A stretch of 64,000 bases of DNA from Rhodanobacter soli (GTDB lineage: Bacteria; Pseudomonadota; Gammaproteobacteria; Xanthomonadales; Rhodanobacteraceae), in assembly GCF_040548735.1 (NCBI RefSeq), contig NZ_JBEPSD010000001.1, positions 744,001 through 808,000 of the forward strand. Direction: 5' to 3'. Positions 22,652-31,702 of the stretch are shown one piece after another. Under the pieces are notes generated by a model. The model saw nothing but the letters and a program-made list of their open reading frames with translations, searched no databases and was not told where the DNA came from. The translations under genes were made by a program, and so were the position numbers. Within the stretch, counting starts at the first letter, position 1. Each line of letters begins with the position of its first letter.

Positions 22652-22678
22652 TCAGTCGTGGAAGCGGGTAGTTGCCAT
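22652..22678 (-). CDS. thrS leader peptide, 8 codons with tandem Thr codons
   Basis: ATG GCA ACT ACC CGC TTC CAC GAC TGA encodes MATTRFHD. Codons 3 and 4 are threonine, the amino acid handled by thrS. It lies between the promoter at 22735-22763 and the terminator at 22599-22628, with a weak GAGTG site upstream. The stop codon is eight bases before the candidate antiterminator. Translation is inferred, not shown. Confidence 0.55.
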   Translation of the reverse strand: MATTRFHD

Positions 22679-22734
22679 GTCGCACACTCGGCCGGCGCAA
22701 GCGCGGGCCACCTCGGATCTTGGGCGATATCGAA

Positions 22735-22763
22735 ACGCTAGTTTAGCCCAGATTGCCTGTCAA
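22735..22763 (-). promoter_or_regulatory. Sigma70 promoter of thrS
   Basis: The minus strand has an exact TTGACA (22763-22758), a 17-base spacer and TAGCGT (22740-22735). The predicted start near 22728 gives a leader of about 145 bases that holds the leader peptide, the alternative hairpin and the terminator. The -35 is exact, the -10 weak. Confidence 0.65.
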
Positions 22764-22833
22764 TCCTCGCCCGACGCGGCCTTGCCGGCAGTGCCCGGGC
22801 GGTAGAATGCCCGCGATCTCCCGAGGACACTCC

Positions 22834-23841
<1,008 letters not shown>

Positions 23842-23844
23842 GTC

Positions 23845-23921
23845 AAGAGGAGTGAGAAGTGGGAGAAGAACTGGTTCGGAGCCGCTCTCACTCCACGCTT
23901 CTCTCCACTCACTCCTGCTCC
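23845..23921. repeat. GAGGAGTGAGAAG-type imperfect palindrome between converging genes
   Basis: GAGGAGTGAGAAGTGGGAG at 23847 faces CTTCTCTCCACTCACTCCTG ending near 23920, an imperfect palindrome of about 22-base arms. It fills the space between the stop of the epimerase gene and the stop of the HemJ-like gene and likely serves as a two-way terminator. Similar sequence occurs at 27107-27166 and 30240-30276. Confidence 0.65.
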
Positions 23922-24370
23922 TAGAACGGCTTGGCAATCACCAGGAAGATCACGCCCAGCAACAGCAGCACCGGCAGCTCGTTGAGCCAGCGCAGCATGC
24001 GCGAAGACGGCAGCGCGCCACCCTTCTCGCTGCGCTTGAGCATGCGCCCGGCCCAGATGAAGTAGGCCAGCAGCACGGCGACCAGGGTCAGCTTGGCGTC
24101 GATCCAATGCGTGCCGGCGGTGACGTTCGGCAACGCCTGCGGAAATACCCGCCAGCCTTGCCACAGGGTCAGCCCGAACAGGAACGCGATGCCGAACATG
24201 TTGTGGCCGAACTTGTACAGCCGCCGCCCCATCAACTGCAGCCGCGCCAGCACCGCCGGCTCGTTCGCCGCCTCGGCCAGGTTCACCAGGATCCGCGGCA
24301 GGTAGAACACCGTGGCCATCCAGGCGATGACGAACAGCAGGTGCAGCGACTTGATCAGCAGGTAGGTCAT
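23921..24370 (-). CDS. hemJ: HemJ-like membrane protein (UPF0093 family, protoporphyrinogen IX oxidase type)
   Basis: Four-helix inner-membrane protein of 149 residues. It begins MTYLLIKSLHLLFVIAWMAT and continues VFYLPRILV, with His10 of the family motif. Later come HWIDAKLTLVAVLLAYF with the conserved Lys, and the C-terminal signature NELPVLLLLGVIFLVIAKPF. HemJ proteins oxidise protoporphyrinogen IX in bacteria that lack HemG/HemY. The longer upstream reading frame overlaps glnD and lacks a start signal. Its stop codon is the end of the palindrome at 23845-23921. Family assignment is good; whether it is the main heme enzyme here is not known. Confidence 0.8.
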   Translation of the reverse strand: MTYLLIKSLHLLFVIAWMATVFYLPRILVNLAEAANEPAVLARLQLMGRRLYKFGHNMFGIAFLFGLTLWQGWRVFPQALPNVTAGTHWIDAKLTLVAVLLAYFIWAGRMLKRSEKGGALPSSRMLRWLNELPVLLLLGVIFLVIAKPF

Positions 24371-24431
24371 GGCGAACACACGTGGCCGCTGCGACGCGCA
24401 GCGCCCGCGATGATAGCGCGGGGATCGCCAA

Positions 24432-27083
24432 TCAATCCCGCGCCGGCCCGATGCGCTCCAGCAGCGCATGCAGCAGGCGATCCTGCTGGGCCGCATCGAG
24501 CGGCGCATCGTGGCGATTGGTCAGTTGGAAGAAATCCTCCACGCGCTCGCCGAAGGTGGCGATGCGCGCGTCGTGCACGCGCACCCCGGTGGCCAGCATC
24601 ACCTGGGCCACCGCGGCCAGCAGGCCGGGTCGGTCGGTGCCGATCAGGGCCAGCTGGGTACGGTCGCCGGCGGCGTGAAAGCTGATCTTCGGCGTCATCT
24701 GGAAGTGTTTCTGGTGGCGCGACATGCCGCGCTTGCTCGGCTGCACGCCGGCGGATTGCGCCAGTGCACGCTGCAACCGCTGCTGCAGCTCCTCCGCGCG
24801 CGCCGCGCTGACCGGCTGCTGGCTGTCCGCGTCGAGCAGCAGGAAGGTGTCCAGCGCCATCCCGGTCGGCGAACTGAGGATGCGCGACTCCATCACCGAG
24901 AAGCGCAGCCGGTCCAATACCGCGGTCACCGTGGCGAACAGGCCGTCGCGGTCGGGCGTGTAGACGAACAGCTCGGTGCTGCCGCGCACCGACAGCGGAT
25001 GCACCGCCACCAGCGGCAGCGCACCCTGCGCACGCAGGATCGCCGTGGTCTGCCAGGCGATCTGTTCGGGCCGGTGCCGCAGGAAACTGAGTTGGGGAAA
25101 GTCGGCCCACACGTGCATCACGTCGGCTTCGGCATGGCCCTCGTTCAGCAGCAGCGCCAGCGCGTACTCGGAACACTCGTGCACGCGCACGCCGATGTCG
25201 CGCGGCAGCTCCACGTCGCTGCGCAGTGCGTAGCGGGTACTGGTGTACAGGTCGGCCAGCAAGCGATCCTTCCAGCCGTTCCACAACCGCGGACTGGTGC
25301 CGATGATGTCGGCGATGGTCAGCAGGTACAGCTGGCCGAGCCGCTCGCGATTGCCCACGACTTCCGCAAACCGGTGCACCACGTCGGGGTCGGTGATGTC
25401 CTGGCGCTGCGCGGTGGTGCTCATCAGCAGGTGCCAGCGCACCAGCCAGGCCACCCGCTCGACGTCGCCGGGCGGCAGGCCCAGCCGGGTGCAGAAGGCG
25501 CGCGCGTCCTGCTCGCCCAGCACCGAGTGGTCGCCACCGCGGCCCTTGGCGATGTCGTGGAACAACCCCGCCAGCAGCAGTACCTCGGGTACCGGCAGGC
25601 CGGTCCAGATTTCACAACCCAGCGGAAACTCGCGCTGTGCCGCGGGGTCGGCGAAGCGAGCCAGATTGCGCAGCACGCGCAAGGTATGTTCATCGACGGT
25701 GTAGACATGGAACAGGTCGTACTGCATGCGCCCGAATACCTTGCCGAACGCAGGCAGGATCGCCGCCAGCAGGCCGTGCCGGTTCATCCGCCACAGCGCC
25801 TCCACTGCCGGTGCGCCACGACGCAGCAGTTGCAAGAAAACGGTCAGCACCTCGCGGTCGTCGGCCAGCGCGTCGCCATGCGCGGCAGTGGCCTGGTGGA
25901 TGCGGCGCATGGTGTCGGCGCTGAAGCCGACCACACCGGGCTGGTCCATCCGGGCGATGAAGATCTCCACCAATGCCGCCGGCCGGCGCATGAACAGCTG
26001 CGGGTCGCGCGCCGCCAGGCGCTTGCCGTAGCGGATGAAGTCGGTACCCACGGGCACCGCTTCGTCCGGCAGCTCCAGCATCTCCTCGAAGCGTTCGGCC
26101 ACCTGCACGCCGAGCCGCTCGACCTGGCTGGCGGCGCGGTAATAGCCCTGCATGAACTGTTCGACGCCGAGGTTCTTCTCGTGCTCGTCCTCGAAACCCA
26201 GCCGCGCGGCCAGCGCCCGCTGGTAGTCGAACAGCAGCCGTTCCTCGGCCCGGCCCGCCTCCAGGTGCAACGCGTAGCGGTAGCGGCGCAGGACGGCTTC
26301 GGACTGCTCCAGCGCGGCCTGCTCGGCGGGGTCGAGCAAGCCCTCGACCACCATGTCGGACAGATCGTTCGCATGCGCCAGCCGCCGCCCCATCCAGCGC
26401 AGCGAATCGAGCGTGCGCAGGCCGCCAGGCCCGTCCTTGAGGTTCGGCTCGAGGTTGTAGGCGGTGTCGTCGAAACGGGCATGCCGCGCGTTGCGCTCGG
26501 CCAACCGGGCGGCCAGGTATTCCTGCGGCGGCCACAGCGCCGGGTCCTCGACGATGGCCCGCAGCCGCGCGTCGAACGCCGGATCACCGGCCAGCCGGTG
26601 CGCGTCCAGCAGGCTGGTGAACACGCTGGCGTCCTGCGCGGCCAGCGCGCGGCACTGCGCGGGATCGCGCACCGCATGGCCGACCTTCAGGCCGACGTCC
26701 CACAACGTGGCGAAGAACTGCTCCAGCGCGCGCAGGCGCGCCGGCTCCGGTGCCTGCACCAGGGCCAGCAGATCCACGTCCGAATACGGGAACAACAGGC
26801 CACGGCCGAAGCCGCCGACCGCGAACAGCGCCGCTCCGGTCACGTCGCCGAGGCAGGCCATCCATACGTGCGCCACGATGCGCGCCACCGACTCGCCCCG
26901 GCGCCGCGCCAGCGCGCTGGCGTCGGCGCCATCGCGAAACGCGGTGGCCAGCGCCCGGTCGACGTCGCCCAGCAACTGCCGCAAGGCCCGTCGCGCTTCG
27001 CTCGAAACGCCGGAACGCGGCACCGCCACGGGAAGGCGCGGCAGCGGCGGGAGGGAGATGGGGGTCGCGGTGACTGACGACAT
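24432..27083 (-). CDS. glnD: Bifunctional uridylyltransferase/uridylyl-removing enzyme GlnD
   Basis: Nitrogen-status sensor that uridylylates and de-uridylylates PII. The 883 residues show the nucleotidyltransferase motif FAVGGFGRGLLFPYSDVDLL, an HD domain (LLLAGLFHDIAKGRGGDHSV, with HD for UMP removal) and two C-terminal ACT domains (ELFVYTPDRDGLFATVTAVL and QLALIGTDRPGLLAAVAQVM) that sense glutamine. Start MSSVTATPIS was chosen because sequence upstream is repeat-derived; no strong ribosome site is seen. The promoter-proximal side carries a perfect 21-bp palindrome 24 bases away, so transcription from map is probably cut. Confidence 0.96.
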   Translation of the reverse strand: MSSVTATPISLPPLPRLPVAVPRSGVSSEARRALRQLLGDVDRALATAFRDGADASALARRRGESVARIVAHVWMACLGDVTGAALFAVGGFGRGLLFPYSDVDLLALVQAPEPARLRALEQFFATLWDVGLKVGHAVRDPAQCRALAAQDASVFTSLLDAHRLAGDPAFDARLRAIVEDPALWPPQEYLAARLAERNARHARFDDTAYNLEPNLKDGPGGLRTLDSLRWMGRRLAHANDLSDMVVEGLLDPAEQAALEQSEAVLRRYRYALHLEAGRAEERLLFDYQRALAARLGFEDEHEKNLGVEQFMQGYYRAASQVERLGVQVAERFEEMLELPDEAVPVGTDFIRYGKRLAARDPQLFMRRPAALVEIFIARMDQPGVVGFSADTMRRIHQATAAHGDALADDREVLTVFLQLLRRGAPAVEALWRMNRHGLLAAILPAFGKVFGRMQYDLFHVYTVDEHTLRVLRNLARFADPAAQREFPLGCEIWTGLPVPEVLLLAGLFHDIAKGRGGDHSVLGEQDARAFCTRLGLPPGDVERVAWLVRWHLLMSTTAQRQDITDPDVVHRFAEVVGNRERLGQLYLLTIADIIGTSPRLWNGWKDRLLADLYTSTRYALRSDVELPRDIGVRVHECSEYALALLLNEGHAEADVMHVWADFPQLSFLRHRPEQIAWQTTAILRAQGALPLVAVHPLSVRGSTELFVYTPDRDGLFATVTAVLDRLRFSVMESRILSSPTGMALDTFLLLDADSQQPVSAARAEELQQRLQRALAQSAGVQPSKRGMSRHQKHFQMTPKISFHAAGDRTQLALIGTDRPGLLAAVAQVMLATGVRVHDARIATFGERVEDFFQLTNRHDAPLDAAQQDRLLHALLERIGPARD

Positions 27084-27106
27084 GACAGAGCTCGAGAAAC
27101 AAGAAA

Positions 27107-27166
27107 GAGCAGGAGCGGGAAACGAGTAAAGCACATCGTGCCGCCACTCGTTTCCCGCTCCTGCTC
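27107..27166. repeat. Perfect 21-bp-arm palindrome between map and glnD
   Basis: The left arm at 27107-27127 starts GAGCAGGAGCGGG and the right arm at 27146-27166 is its exact reverse complement; the loop is 18 bases. On the minus strand the stem is followed by TTTCTTGTTTCT, so it should work as the map terminator, only 24 bases upstream of glnD. Sequence type matches the palindromes near 23847 and 30240. Confidence 0.75.
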
Positions 27167-27182
27167 CTGCTTTTCTATTTCG

Positions 27183-27950
27183 TTACTGCAGGTCAGGCCA
27201 GGGCGTGAGGATCTCGAAACCGTCGTCGGTCACTGCCAGCGTGTGCTCCCATTGCGCCGACAGCGAGTGGTCCTTGGTCACCACGGTCCAGCCATCCGGC
27301 AGCTGGCGGGTCTGCGGCTTGCCGGCGTTGATCATCGGCTCGACGGTGAAGGTCATGCCCTTCTTCAGCTCGATGCCGGTGCCGGGCTTGCCGTAGTGCA
27401 GCACCTGTGGTTCGTCGTGGTAGACCTTGCCGATGCCGTGACCGCAGTATTCGCGCACCACCGAGAAGCCGGCCGCCTCGGCGTGCTGCTGGATCGCATG
27501 GCCGACGTCGCCCAGGGTGGCGCCCGGACGCACCGCCTGGATGCCGCGCATCATCGCCTCGAAAGCCGTGTCGACCAGCCGCTTGGCCAGCACCGACGGT
27601 GTGCCGGCGATGTACATGCGGCTGGTGTCGCCGTGCCAGCCGTCCTTGATCACGGTGACGTCGAGGTTGACGATGTCGCCGTCCTTGAGCACCTTGCCCT
27701 CGTTCGGTATGCCATGGCAGATCACCTGGTTGACCGAGGTGCACAGGGTCTTGGGGAAGCCGTGGTAGCCGACGTTGGCGGGGATCGCCTTCTGCACGTT
27801 GACAATATGCTCGTAGGCGCGCCGATCCAGCTCCTCGGTAGTGACGCCGGGCTTGACGTACTCCTTGAGCATCGCCAGCACTTCGGCGGCCAGCTTGCCG
27901 GCGACGCGCATGCCTTCGAGGTCTTCGGGGGATTTCAGGGTAATGGCCAT
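27183..27950 (-). CDS. map: Methionine aminopeptidase, type I
   Basis: Removes the initiator Met from nascent proteins. The 255 residues start MAITLKSPEDLEGMRVAGKL. The five metal ligands are visible: two Asp in NLDVTVIKDGWHGDTSRMY, His in YCGHGIGKVYHDEP, Glu in TVEPMINAGK and Glu in QWEHTLAVTDDG. CTSVNQVICHGIPNEG is the type-I signature. It is divergent from rpsB, the usual arrangement. The annotated ATG is supported by the family N-terminus. Confidence 0.98.
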   Translation of the reverse strand: MAITLKSPEDLEGMRVAGKLAAEVLAMLKEYVKPGVTTEELDRRAYEHIVNVQKAIPANVGYHGFPKTLCTSVNQVICHGIPNEGKVLKDGDIVNLDVTVIKDGWHGDTSRMYIAGTPSVLAKRLVDTAFEAMMRGIQAVRPGATLGDVGHAIQQHAEAAGFSVVREYCGHGIGKVYHDEPQVLHYGKPGTGIELKKGMTFTVEPMINAGKPQTRQLPDGWTVVTKDHSLSAQWEHTLAVTDDGFEILTPWPDLQ

Positions 27951-27995
27951 GGATTCCACTTCATATGGCGGCAGAAGCCCTTGAAATCCAGCAAC

Positions 27996-28025
27996 TTGCC
28001 GCATCGCCGGCGTACCGGCTACAAT
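27996..28025 (+). promoter_or_regulatory. Candidate rpsB-tsf promoter
   Basis: TTGCCG, an 18-base spacer, and TACAAT, giving a transcript start near 28032 and a leader of about 230 bases before rpsB. The -10 is good, the -35 moderate. The map-rpsB gap of 312 bases carries no ORF. Confidence 0.55.
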
Positions 28026-28032
28026 TTTGGAG

Positions 28033-28262
28033 TTTTGCAGGGCAGACGTCTCCATATCTGGAGCCGGCCAGCGCAAAGCGAACCGGGATTGTAACCCTCA
28101 GCGGTACAACACCCAAGCCAACGCCACACACGCATCGGCACCGCCTTCGGGGTGCTGCGCCTAGCCCACCAATGAAATCGGGCCAGTCGCGGTCGAAGCC
28201 GGGGATGCGTGGAGGTCCCAACCCCCGGGCTCATCGAGCCCATACAATTCGGAGTTACACCC
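28033..28262 (+). promoter_or_regulatory. rpsB leader RNA, candidate S2 autoregulatory region
   Basis: Untranslated leader of about 230 bases between the predicted promoter and rpsB. It contains a hairpin GGGCTC-ATC-GAGCCC at 28227-28241 directly before the GGAG ribosome site, and further GC-rich pairs upstream. S2 is known to repress its own operon through the leader in E. coli. Whether this leader fits the known t44-type fold was not tested. Confidence 0.4.
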
Positions 28263-29135
28263 ATGGCCCAAGTCACCATGCGCCAGATGCTCGAAGCGGG
28301 CGTCCATTTCGGTCACCAGACCCGTTACTGGAACCCCAAGATGGCCCCGTACATCTTCGGCGCCCGCGGCAAGATCCACATCATCAACCTCGAAAAGACT
28401 CTCCCGCTGTTCACCGACGCGATGAATTTCCTGTCGGGCCTGGCGCAGAAGCGCGGCACCATCCTGTTCGTCGGCACCAAGCGTTCGGCCCGCGAGCCGT
28501 TGGCCGAAGAGGCCGCACGCGCCGGCATGCCGTTCGTCACCTCGCGCTGGCTCGGCGGCATGCTGACCAACTTCCGCACCGTGAAGCAGTCGGTGTCGCG
28601 CCTGAAGGAGCTGGAAGCGGCCGAGACCGATGGCAGCTTCGACAAGCTGGTCAAGCACGAAGTGCTGGCCCGTCGTCGCGAGCGCGACAAGCTGCAGGCC
28701 TCGCTGGGCGGCATCAAGGACATGAACCGCCTGCCCGACGCCTTGTTCGTGATCGACATCGGCCACGAAGACATTGCCGTGCAGGAAGCCAAGAAGCTGG
28801 GCATTCCGGTGATCGCCGTGGTCGACACCAACTACAACCCGGAACTGGTCGACTACGCCATCCCGGGCAACGATGACGCGATCCGCGCGATCCAGCTGTA
28901 CGCCCGTGCCGCCGCCGACTCGATCCTCGAAGGCAAGGCTGCCGCGCCGGCCGCCGCCCAGGGCGACGCGAACGACTTCGTCGAACTGGACGAGGAAGGC
29001 AACCCGGTCGCCAAGATCGACCGCAAGCCGGCCCCGCGCCGCGACGCTGCCCCGCGCAAGAGCGCCCCGCGCCGCGACGGCGGCCGTGACGGCGGCCGCG
29101 GCCCGCGCAACGACGGCGCGCCTGCCGCCAAGTAA
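28263..29135 (+). CDS. rpsB: 30S ribosomal protein S2 with long charged C-terminal tail
   Basis: Small-subunit protein that binds late and anchors S1. The 290 residues include family sequences [58 protein letters not shown] and [21 protein letters not shown]. coli S2 has 241 residues; here about 50 extra residues follow [20 protein letters not shown]. They form a Pro/Arg/Asp/Gly-rich tail with repeats such as [20 protein letters not shown]. The start ATG follows GGAG. tsf follows after 100 bases. Confidence 0.98.
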   Translation: MAQVTMRQMLEAGVHFGHQTRYWNPKMAPYIFGARGKIHIINLEKTLPLFTDAMNFLSGLAQKRGTILFVGTKRSAREPLAEEAARAGMPFVTSRWLGGMLTNFRTVKQSVSRLKELEAAETDGSFDKLVKHEVLARRRERDKLQASLGGIKDMNRLPDALFVIDIGHEDIAVQEAKKLGIPVIAVVDTNYNPELVDYAIPGNDDAIRAIQLYARAAADSILEGKAAAPAAAQGDANDFVELDEEGNPVAKIDRKPAPRRDAAPRKSAPRRDGGRDGGRGPRNDGAPAAK

Positions 29136-29141
29136 GCGCGA

Positions 29142-29166
29142 CGACGGCGGCTCACCACCGCCGTCG
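29142..29166 (+). promoter_or_regulatory. Hairpin in the rpsB-tsf gap
   Basis: CGACGGCGG, loop CTCACCA, CCGCCGTCG: nine base pairs starting six bases after the rpsB stop. No T-run follows. It could be an attenuating or stabilising structure lowering tsf relative to rpsB. Confidence 0.45.
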
Positions 29167-29235
29167 CATCCGCACGCGATAACCGCGCGGTGACGCTCAG
29201 CCGTCACCGCGCATCCAAGCATTAGAGGACTACCG

Positions 29236-30117
29236 ATGAGCAATATTTCCGCACAACTGGTCAAGGAGCTGCGCGAGCGGTCCGGCGCCGGCATGATGGA
29301 ATGCAAGAAGGCGCTGGTCGAGAACAACGGCGACATCGACGCCGCGATGGAATGGCTGCGCAAGTCCGGCCTGGCCAAGGCTGACAAGAAGGCCAGCCGC
29401 ATCGCCGCCGAAGGCCGCATCGTGGCCGCCCAGGGCGCCGGCAAGGCCGTGCTGGTCGAGATCAACTGCGAGACCGACTTCGTCGCCAAGGACGCCAGCT
29501 TCCTGAAGTTCACCGACACCGTCGCCGACGTCGCGCTGAACTCCGGCGCTGCCGACATCGACGCGCTGAAGGCTGCCGCCTATCCGGGCGCCGCCAGCGT
29601 GGAAGAAGCCGCCAAGGCGCTGATCGCCACCATCGGCGAGAAGATCGACGTGCGCCGCATGGCCCGCGTCGAGAGCGACGGCGTGATCGGCAGCTACATC
29701 CACGGCGGCCGTATCGGCGTGCTGGTGGCGCTCAAGGGCGGCTCCGAGGAGCTGGCCAAGGGCATCGCGATGCATGTGGCCGCCATGAACCCGGCGCACA
29801 TCAAGCCTGAGGACGTTCCGGCCGAATTCATCGCCAAGGAAAAGGAAATCGCGCTGAGCCTGATGTCCGACAAGGAAAAGGCCAAGCCGGCCGAAATCCT
29901 CGAGAAGATCATCTCCGGCAAGATCCACAAGATCGTGTCCGAGGTCACCCTGCTCGGCCAGCCCTACGTGCTGGACACCAACGTGACGGTGGCCGAGGCC
30001 CTGAAGAAGGAGGGCGCCGACGTCGTCTCGGTGGCTCGTCTGGCCGTCGGCGAAGGCATCGAAAAGGTGGAAGAGGATTTCGCCGCCGAAGTGATGAAGC
30101 AGGCCGGCCTGAGGTAA
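29236..30117 (+). CDS. tsf: Elongation factor Ts
   Basis: Guanine nucleotide exchange factor for EF-Tu. The 293 residues begin [20 protein letters not shown] with [21 protein letters not shown]. The EF-Tu-contacting [15 protein letters not shown] follows; later come [18 protein letters not shown] and [20 protein letters not shown]. Length and position after rpsB are standard. AGAGGA precedes the ATG. Confidence 0.99.
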   Translation: MSNISAQLVKELRERSGAGMMECKKALVENNGDIDAAMEWLRKSGLAKADKKASRIAAEGRIVAAQGAGKAVLVEINCETDFVAKDASFLKFTDTVADVALNSGAADIDALKAAAYPGAASVEEAAKALIATIGEKIDVRRMARVESDGVIGSYIHGGRIGVLVALKGGSEELAKGIAMHVAAMNPAHIKPEDVPAEFIAKEKEIALSLMSDKEKAKPAEILEKIISGKIHKIVSEVTLLGQPYVLDTNVTVAEALKKEGADVVSVARLAVGEGIEKVEEDFAAEVMKQAGLR

Positions 30118-30125
30118 TAACGGGC

Positions 30126-30149
30126 AGACCGGCCATCCGTGGCCGGTCT
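30126..30149 (+). terminator. First hairpin after tsf
   Basis: AGACCGGCCA, loop TCCG, TGGCCGGTCT: ten exact base pairs, eight bases after the tsf stop, followed by GTTCAG rather than a T-run. Probably an RNA 3'-end stabiliser working with the next hairpin. Confidence 0.5.
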
Positions 30150-30174
30150 GTTCAGAAAGGGCCGTGCTTCGAAC

Positions 30175-30206
30175 AAAGGGCCGCGGGAAACCGCGGCCCT
30201 TTTTGT
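30175..30206 (+). terminator. Intrinsic terminator after tsf
   Basis: AAAGGGCCGCGG, GAAA tetraloop, CCGCGGCCCTTT followed by TTGTTTCC. A 12-bp stem with a GNRA loop and T-run, the likely end of the rpsB-tsf transcript. pyrH has its own TACAAT box downstream at 30294-30299. Confidence 0.85.
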
Positions 30207-30237
30207 TTCCTCAGTTGCCGGAACCCTGGGGCGAGCC

Positions 30238-30277
30238 GTCCTCATTTCTCATTCCTTTCCACTCACTCCTCGTCCCA
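30238..30277. repeat. Half copy of the GAGTGAG-type repeat upstream of pyrH
   Basis: CATTTCTCATTCCTTTCCACTCACTCCTCGTCCC-like sequence (positions 30243-30277) matches the right arm of the palindrome at 23898-23920 (TTCTCTCCACTCACTCCT). No facing arm is visible here. Confidence 0.5.
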
Positions 30278-30332
30278 GGCCCCCGCTCTCCGCTACAATG
30301 CGCCGGTTTGCCCCACACAATCCGGAGAATCC

Positions 30333-31055
30333 ATGAGCGACCAGCCCAAGTACCGCCGCATCCTGCTCAAGCTCTCCGGTGAAGCCCTGATGGGCGAGGC
30401 GGATTACGGCATCGACCCGAAGGTGATCGGCCGGCTCGCCGACGAGATCATCGAGGTGCAGAAGGCCGGCGTGCAGATCGGCATCGTGATCGGCGGCGGC
30501 AACATCTTCCGCGGCGCCGGCCTCGCCGCCGCTGGCATGGACCGGGTCACCGGCGATCACATGGGCATGCTGGCCACCGTGATGAACGCTCTGGCGATGC
30601 AGGACGCGATCGAGAAACGCGGCGGCTTTGCGCGCGTGACCAGCGCGATCCAGATCCATGACGTGGCCGAGGATTACATCCGTCGCCGCGCGATCCGCCA
30701 CATCGAGAAGGGCCGCATCGTGCTGTTCGCCGCCGGCACCGGCAACCCGTTCTTCACCACCGATTCGGCCGCCGCGCTGCGCGCGGTGGAGATCGGCGCC
30801 GACCTGCTGCTGAAGGCGACCAAGGTCGACGGCGTGTACACCGCCGACCCGGCCAAGCACGCCAACGCCACCCGCTACGACCGGCTCGGCTACGACGACG
30901 TGATCGAGCGCAAGCTGGAGGTGATGGACACCGCCGCGATCGCGCTGTGCCGCGACCAGCAGATGCCGCTGCGCATCTACGACATGACCGCGCCCGGGAA
31001 CCTGATGCGGATCATGCGCGGCGAGTCGATCGGCACCCTGGTCGACGGCGGCTGA
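30333..31055 (+). CDS. pyrH: Uridylate kinase
   Basis: Hexameric UMP kinase of the amino-acid-kinase fold, making UDP. The 240 residues contain [80 protein letters not shown] and [20 protein letters not shown]. Length is standard. The ATG follows CCGGAGA. A TACAAT box at 30294 about 40 bases before the start suggests its own promoter, separate from tsf. Confidence 0.98.
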   Translation: MSDQPKYRRILLKLSGEALMGEADYGIDPKVIGRLADEIIEVQKAGVQIGIVIGGGNIFRGAGLAAAGMDRVTGDHMGMLATVMNALAMQDAIEKRGGFARVTSAIQIHDVAEDYIRRRAIRHIEKGRIVLFAAGTGNPFFTTDSAAALRAVEIGADLLLKATKVDGVYTADPAKHANATRYDRLGYDDVIERKLEVMDTAAIALCRDQQMPLRIYDMTAPGNLMRIMRGESIGTLVDGG

Positions 31056-31089
31056 CCGCGCCGCAGCAAGCCCCGTTCCCTGCCACTGC

Positions 31090-31095
31090 TATAAT
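31090..31095 (+). promoter_or_regulatory. Consensus TATAAT upstream of frr
   Basis: Exact TATAAT 33 bases before the frr start, in the 72-base pyrH-frr gap. No good -35 lies at 16-18 bases, so the promoter call is tentative; pyrH-frr cotranscription is also likely. Confidence 0.35.
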
Positions 31096-31127
31096 CGAAC
31101 GTTGCCAGATTCACCGGGAAGCGCCAC

Positions 31128-31685
31128 ATGCTCAATGACATCAAGAACGACGCCCAGACCCGCATGGGCAAGAGCATCGAATCACTCAAGCACGACCTCA
31201 CCCGCATCCGTACCGGCCGCGCCAGCACGGCGCTGGTGGACGGCATCAAGGTCGCCTACTACGGCTCGGACATGCCGCTGACCCAGGTTGCCTCGGTGTC
31301 GTTGTCCGACTCGCGCACGATCATCATCACACCGTGGGAAAAGACCATGGTGGCGCCGATCGAGAAGGCGCTGATGGCCTCCGACCTGGGCATCACGCCG
31401 ACCACTGCCGGCACCGTGATCCGCCTGAACATGCCCGCGCTCACCGAGGAGCGCCGCAAGGAACTGGCCAAGCACGTCGGCCACGAGGGTGAGAACGCCA
31501 AGATCGCGATCCGCAACGTGCGTCGCGACGCCCTGCAGCAGGTCAAGGATCTGCTCAAGGAAAAGCTCATTACCGAAGACGACGATCGCCGCATCGACGA
31601 CGAGATCCAGAAGCTCACCGATCGCGCAGTGAAGGACGTCGACGCCGTGGTCAAGGCGAAGGAAGAGGAGCTGATGGCGCTCTAA
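31128..31685 (+). CDS. frr: Ribosome recycling factor
   Basis: Splits post-termination 70S ribosomes together with EF-G. The 185 residues begin MLNDIKNDAQTRMGKSIESL and contain LTRIRTGRASTALVDGIKVAYYGS, ITPWEKTMVAPIEKALMASD, NMPALTEERRKELAKHVG and the C-terminal DDRRIDDEIQKLTDRAVKDV helix. Standard length. It sits between pyrH and uppS as in most bacteria. Confidence 0.99.
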   Translation: MLNDIKNDAQTRMGKSIESLKHDLTRIRTGRASTALVDGIKVAYYGSDMPLTQVASVSLSDSRTIIITPWEKTMVAPIEKALMASDLGITPTTAGTVIRLNMPALTEERRKELAKHVGHEGENAKIAIRNVRRDALQQVKDLLKEKLITEDDDRRIDDEIQKLTDRAVKDVDAVVKAKEEELMAL

Positions 31686-31702
31686 GCGCCATCGTTTCCA
31701 TC

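Noticed and set aside
22584..22700. N-terminal extension of ThrRS in the same frame from a TTG
   Set aside because: The extension would read through the terminator hairpin and lacks similarity, whereas MIEITLPDG matches the family N-terminus.
24468..27077. 869-codon open frame antisense to glnD
   Set aside because: Same antisense artefact; the glnD protein has all expected domains while the antisense translation is low-complexity.
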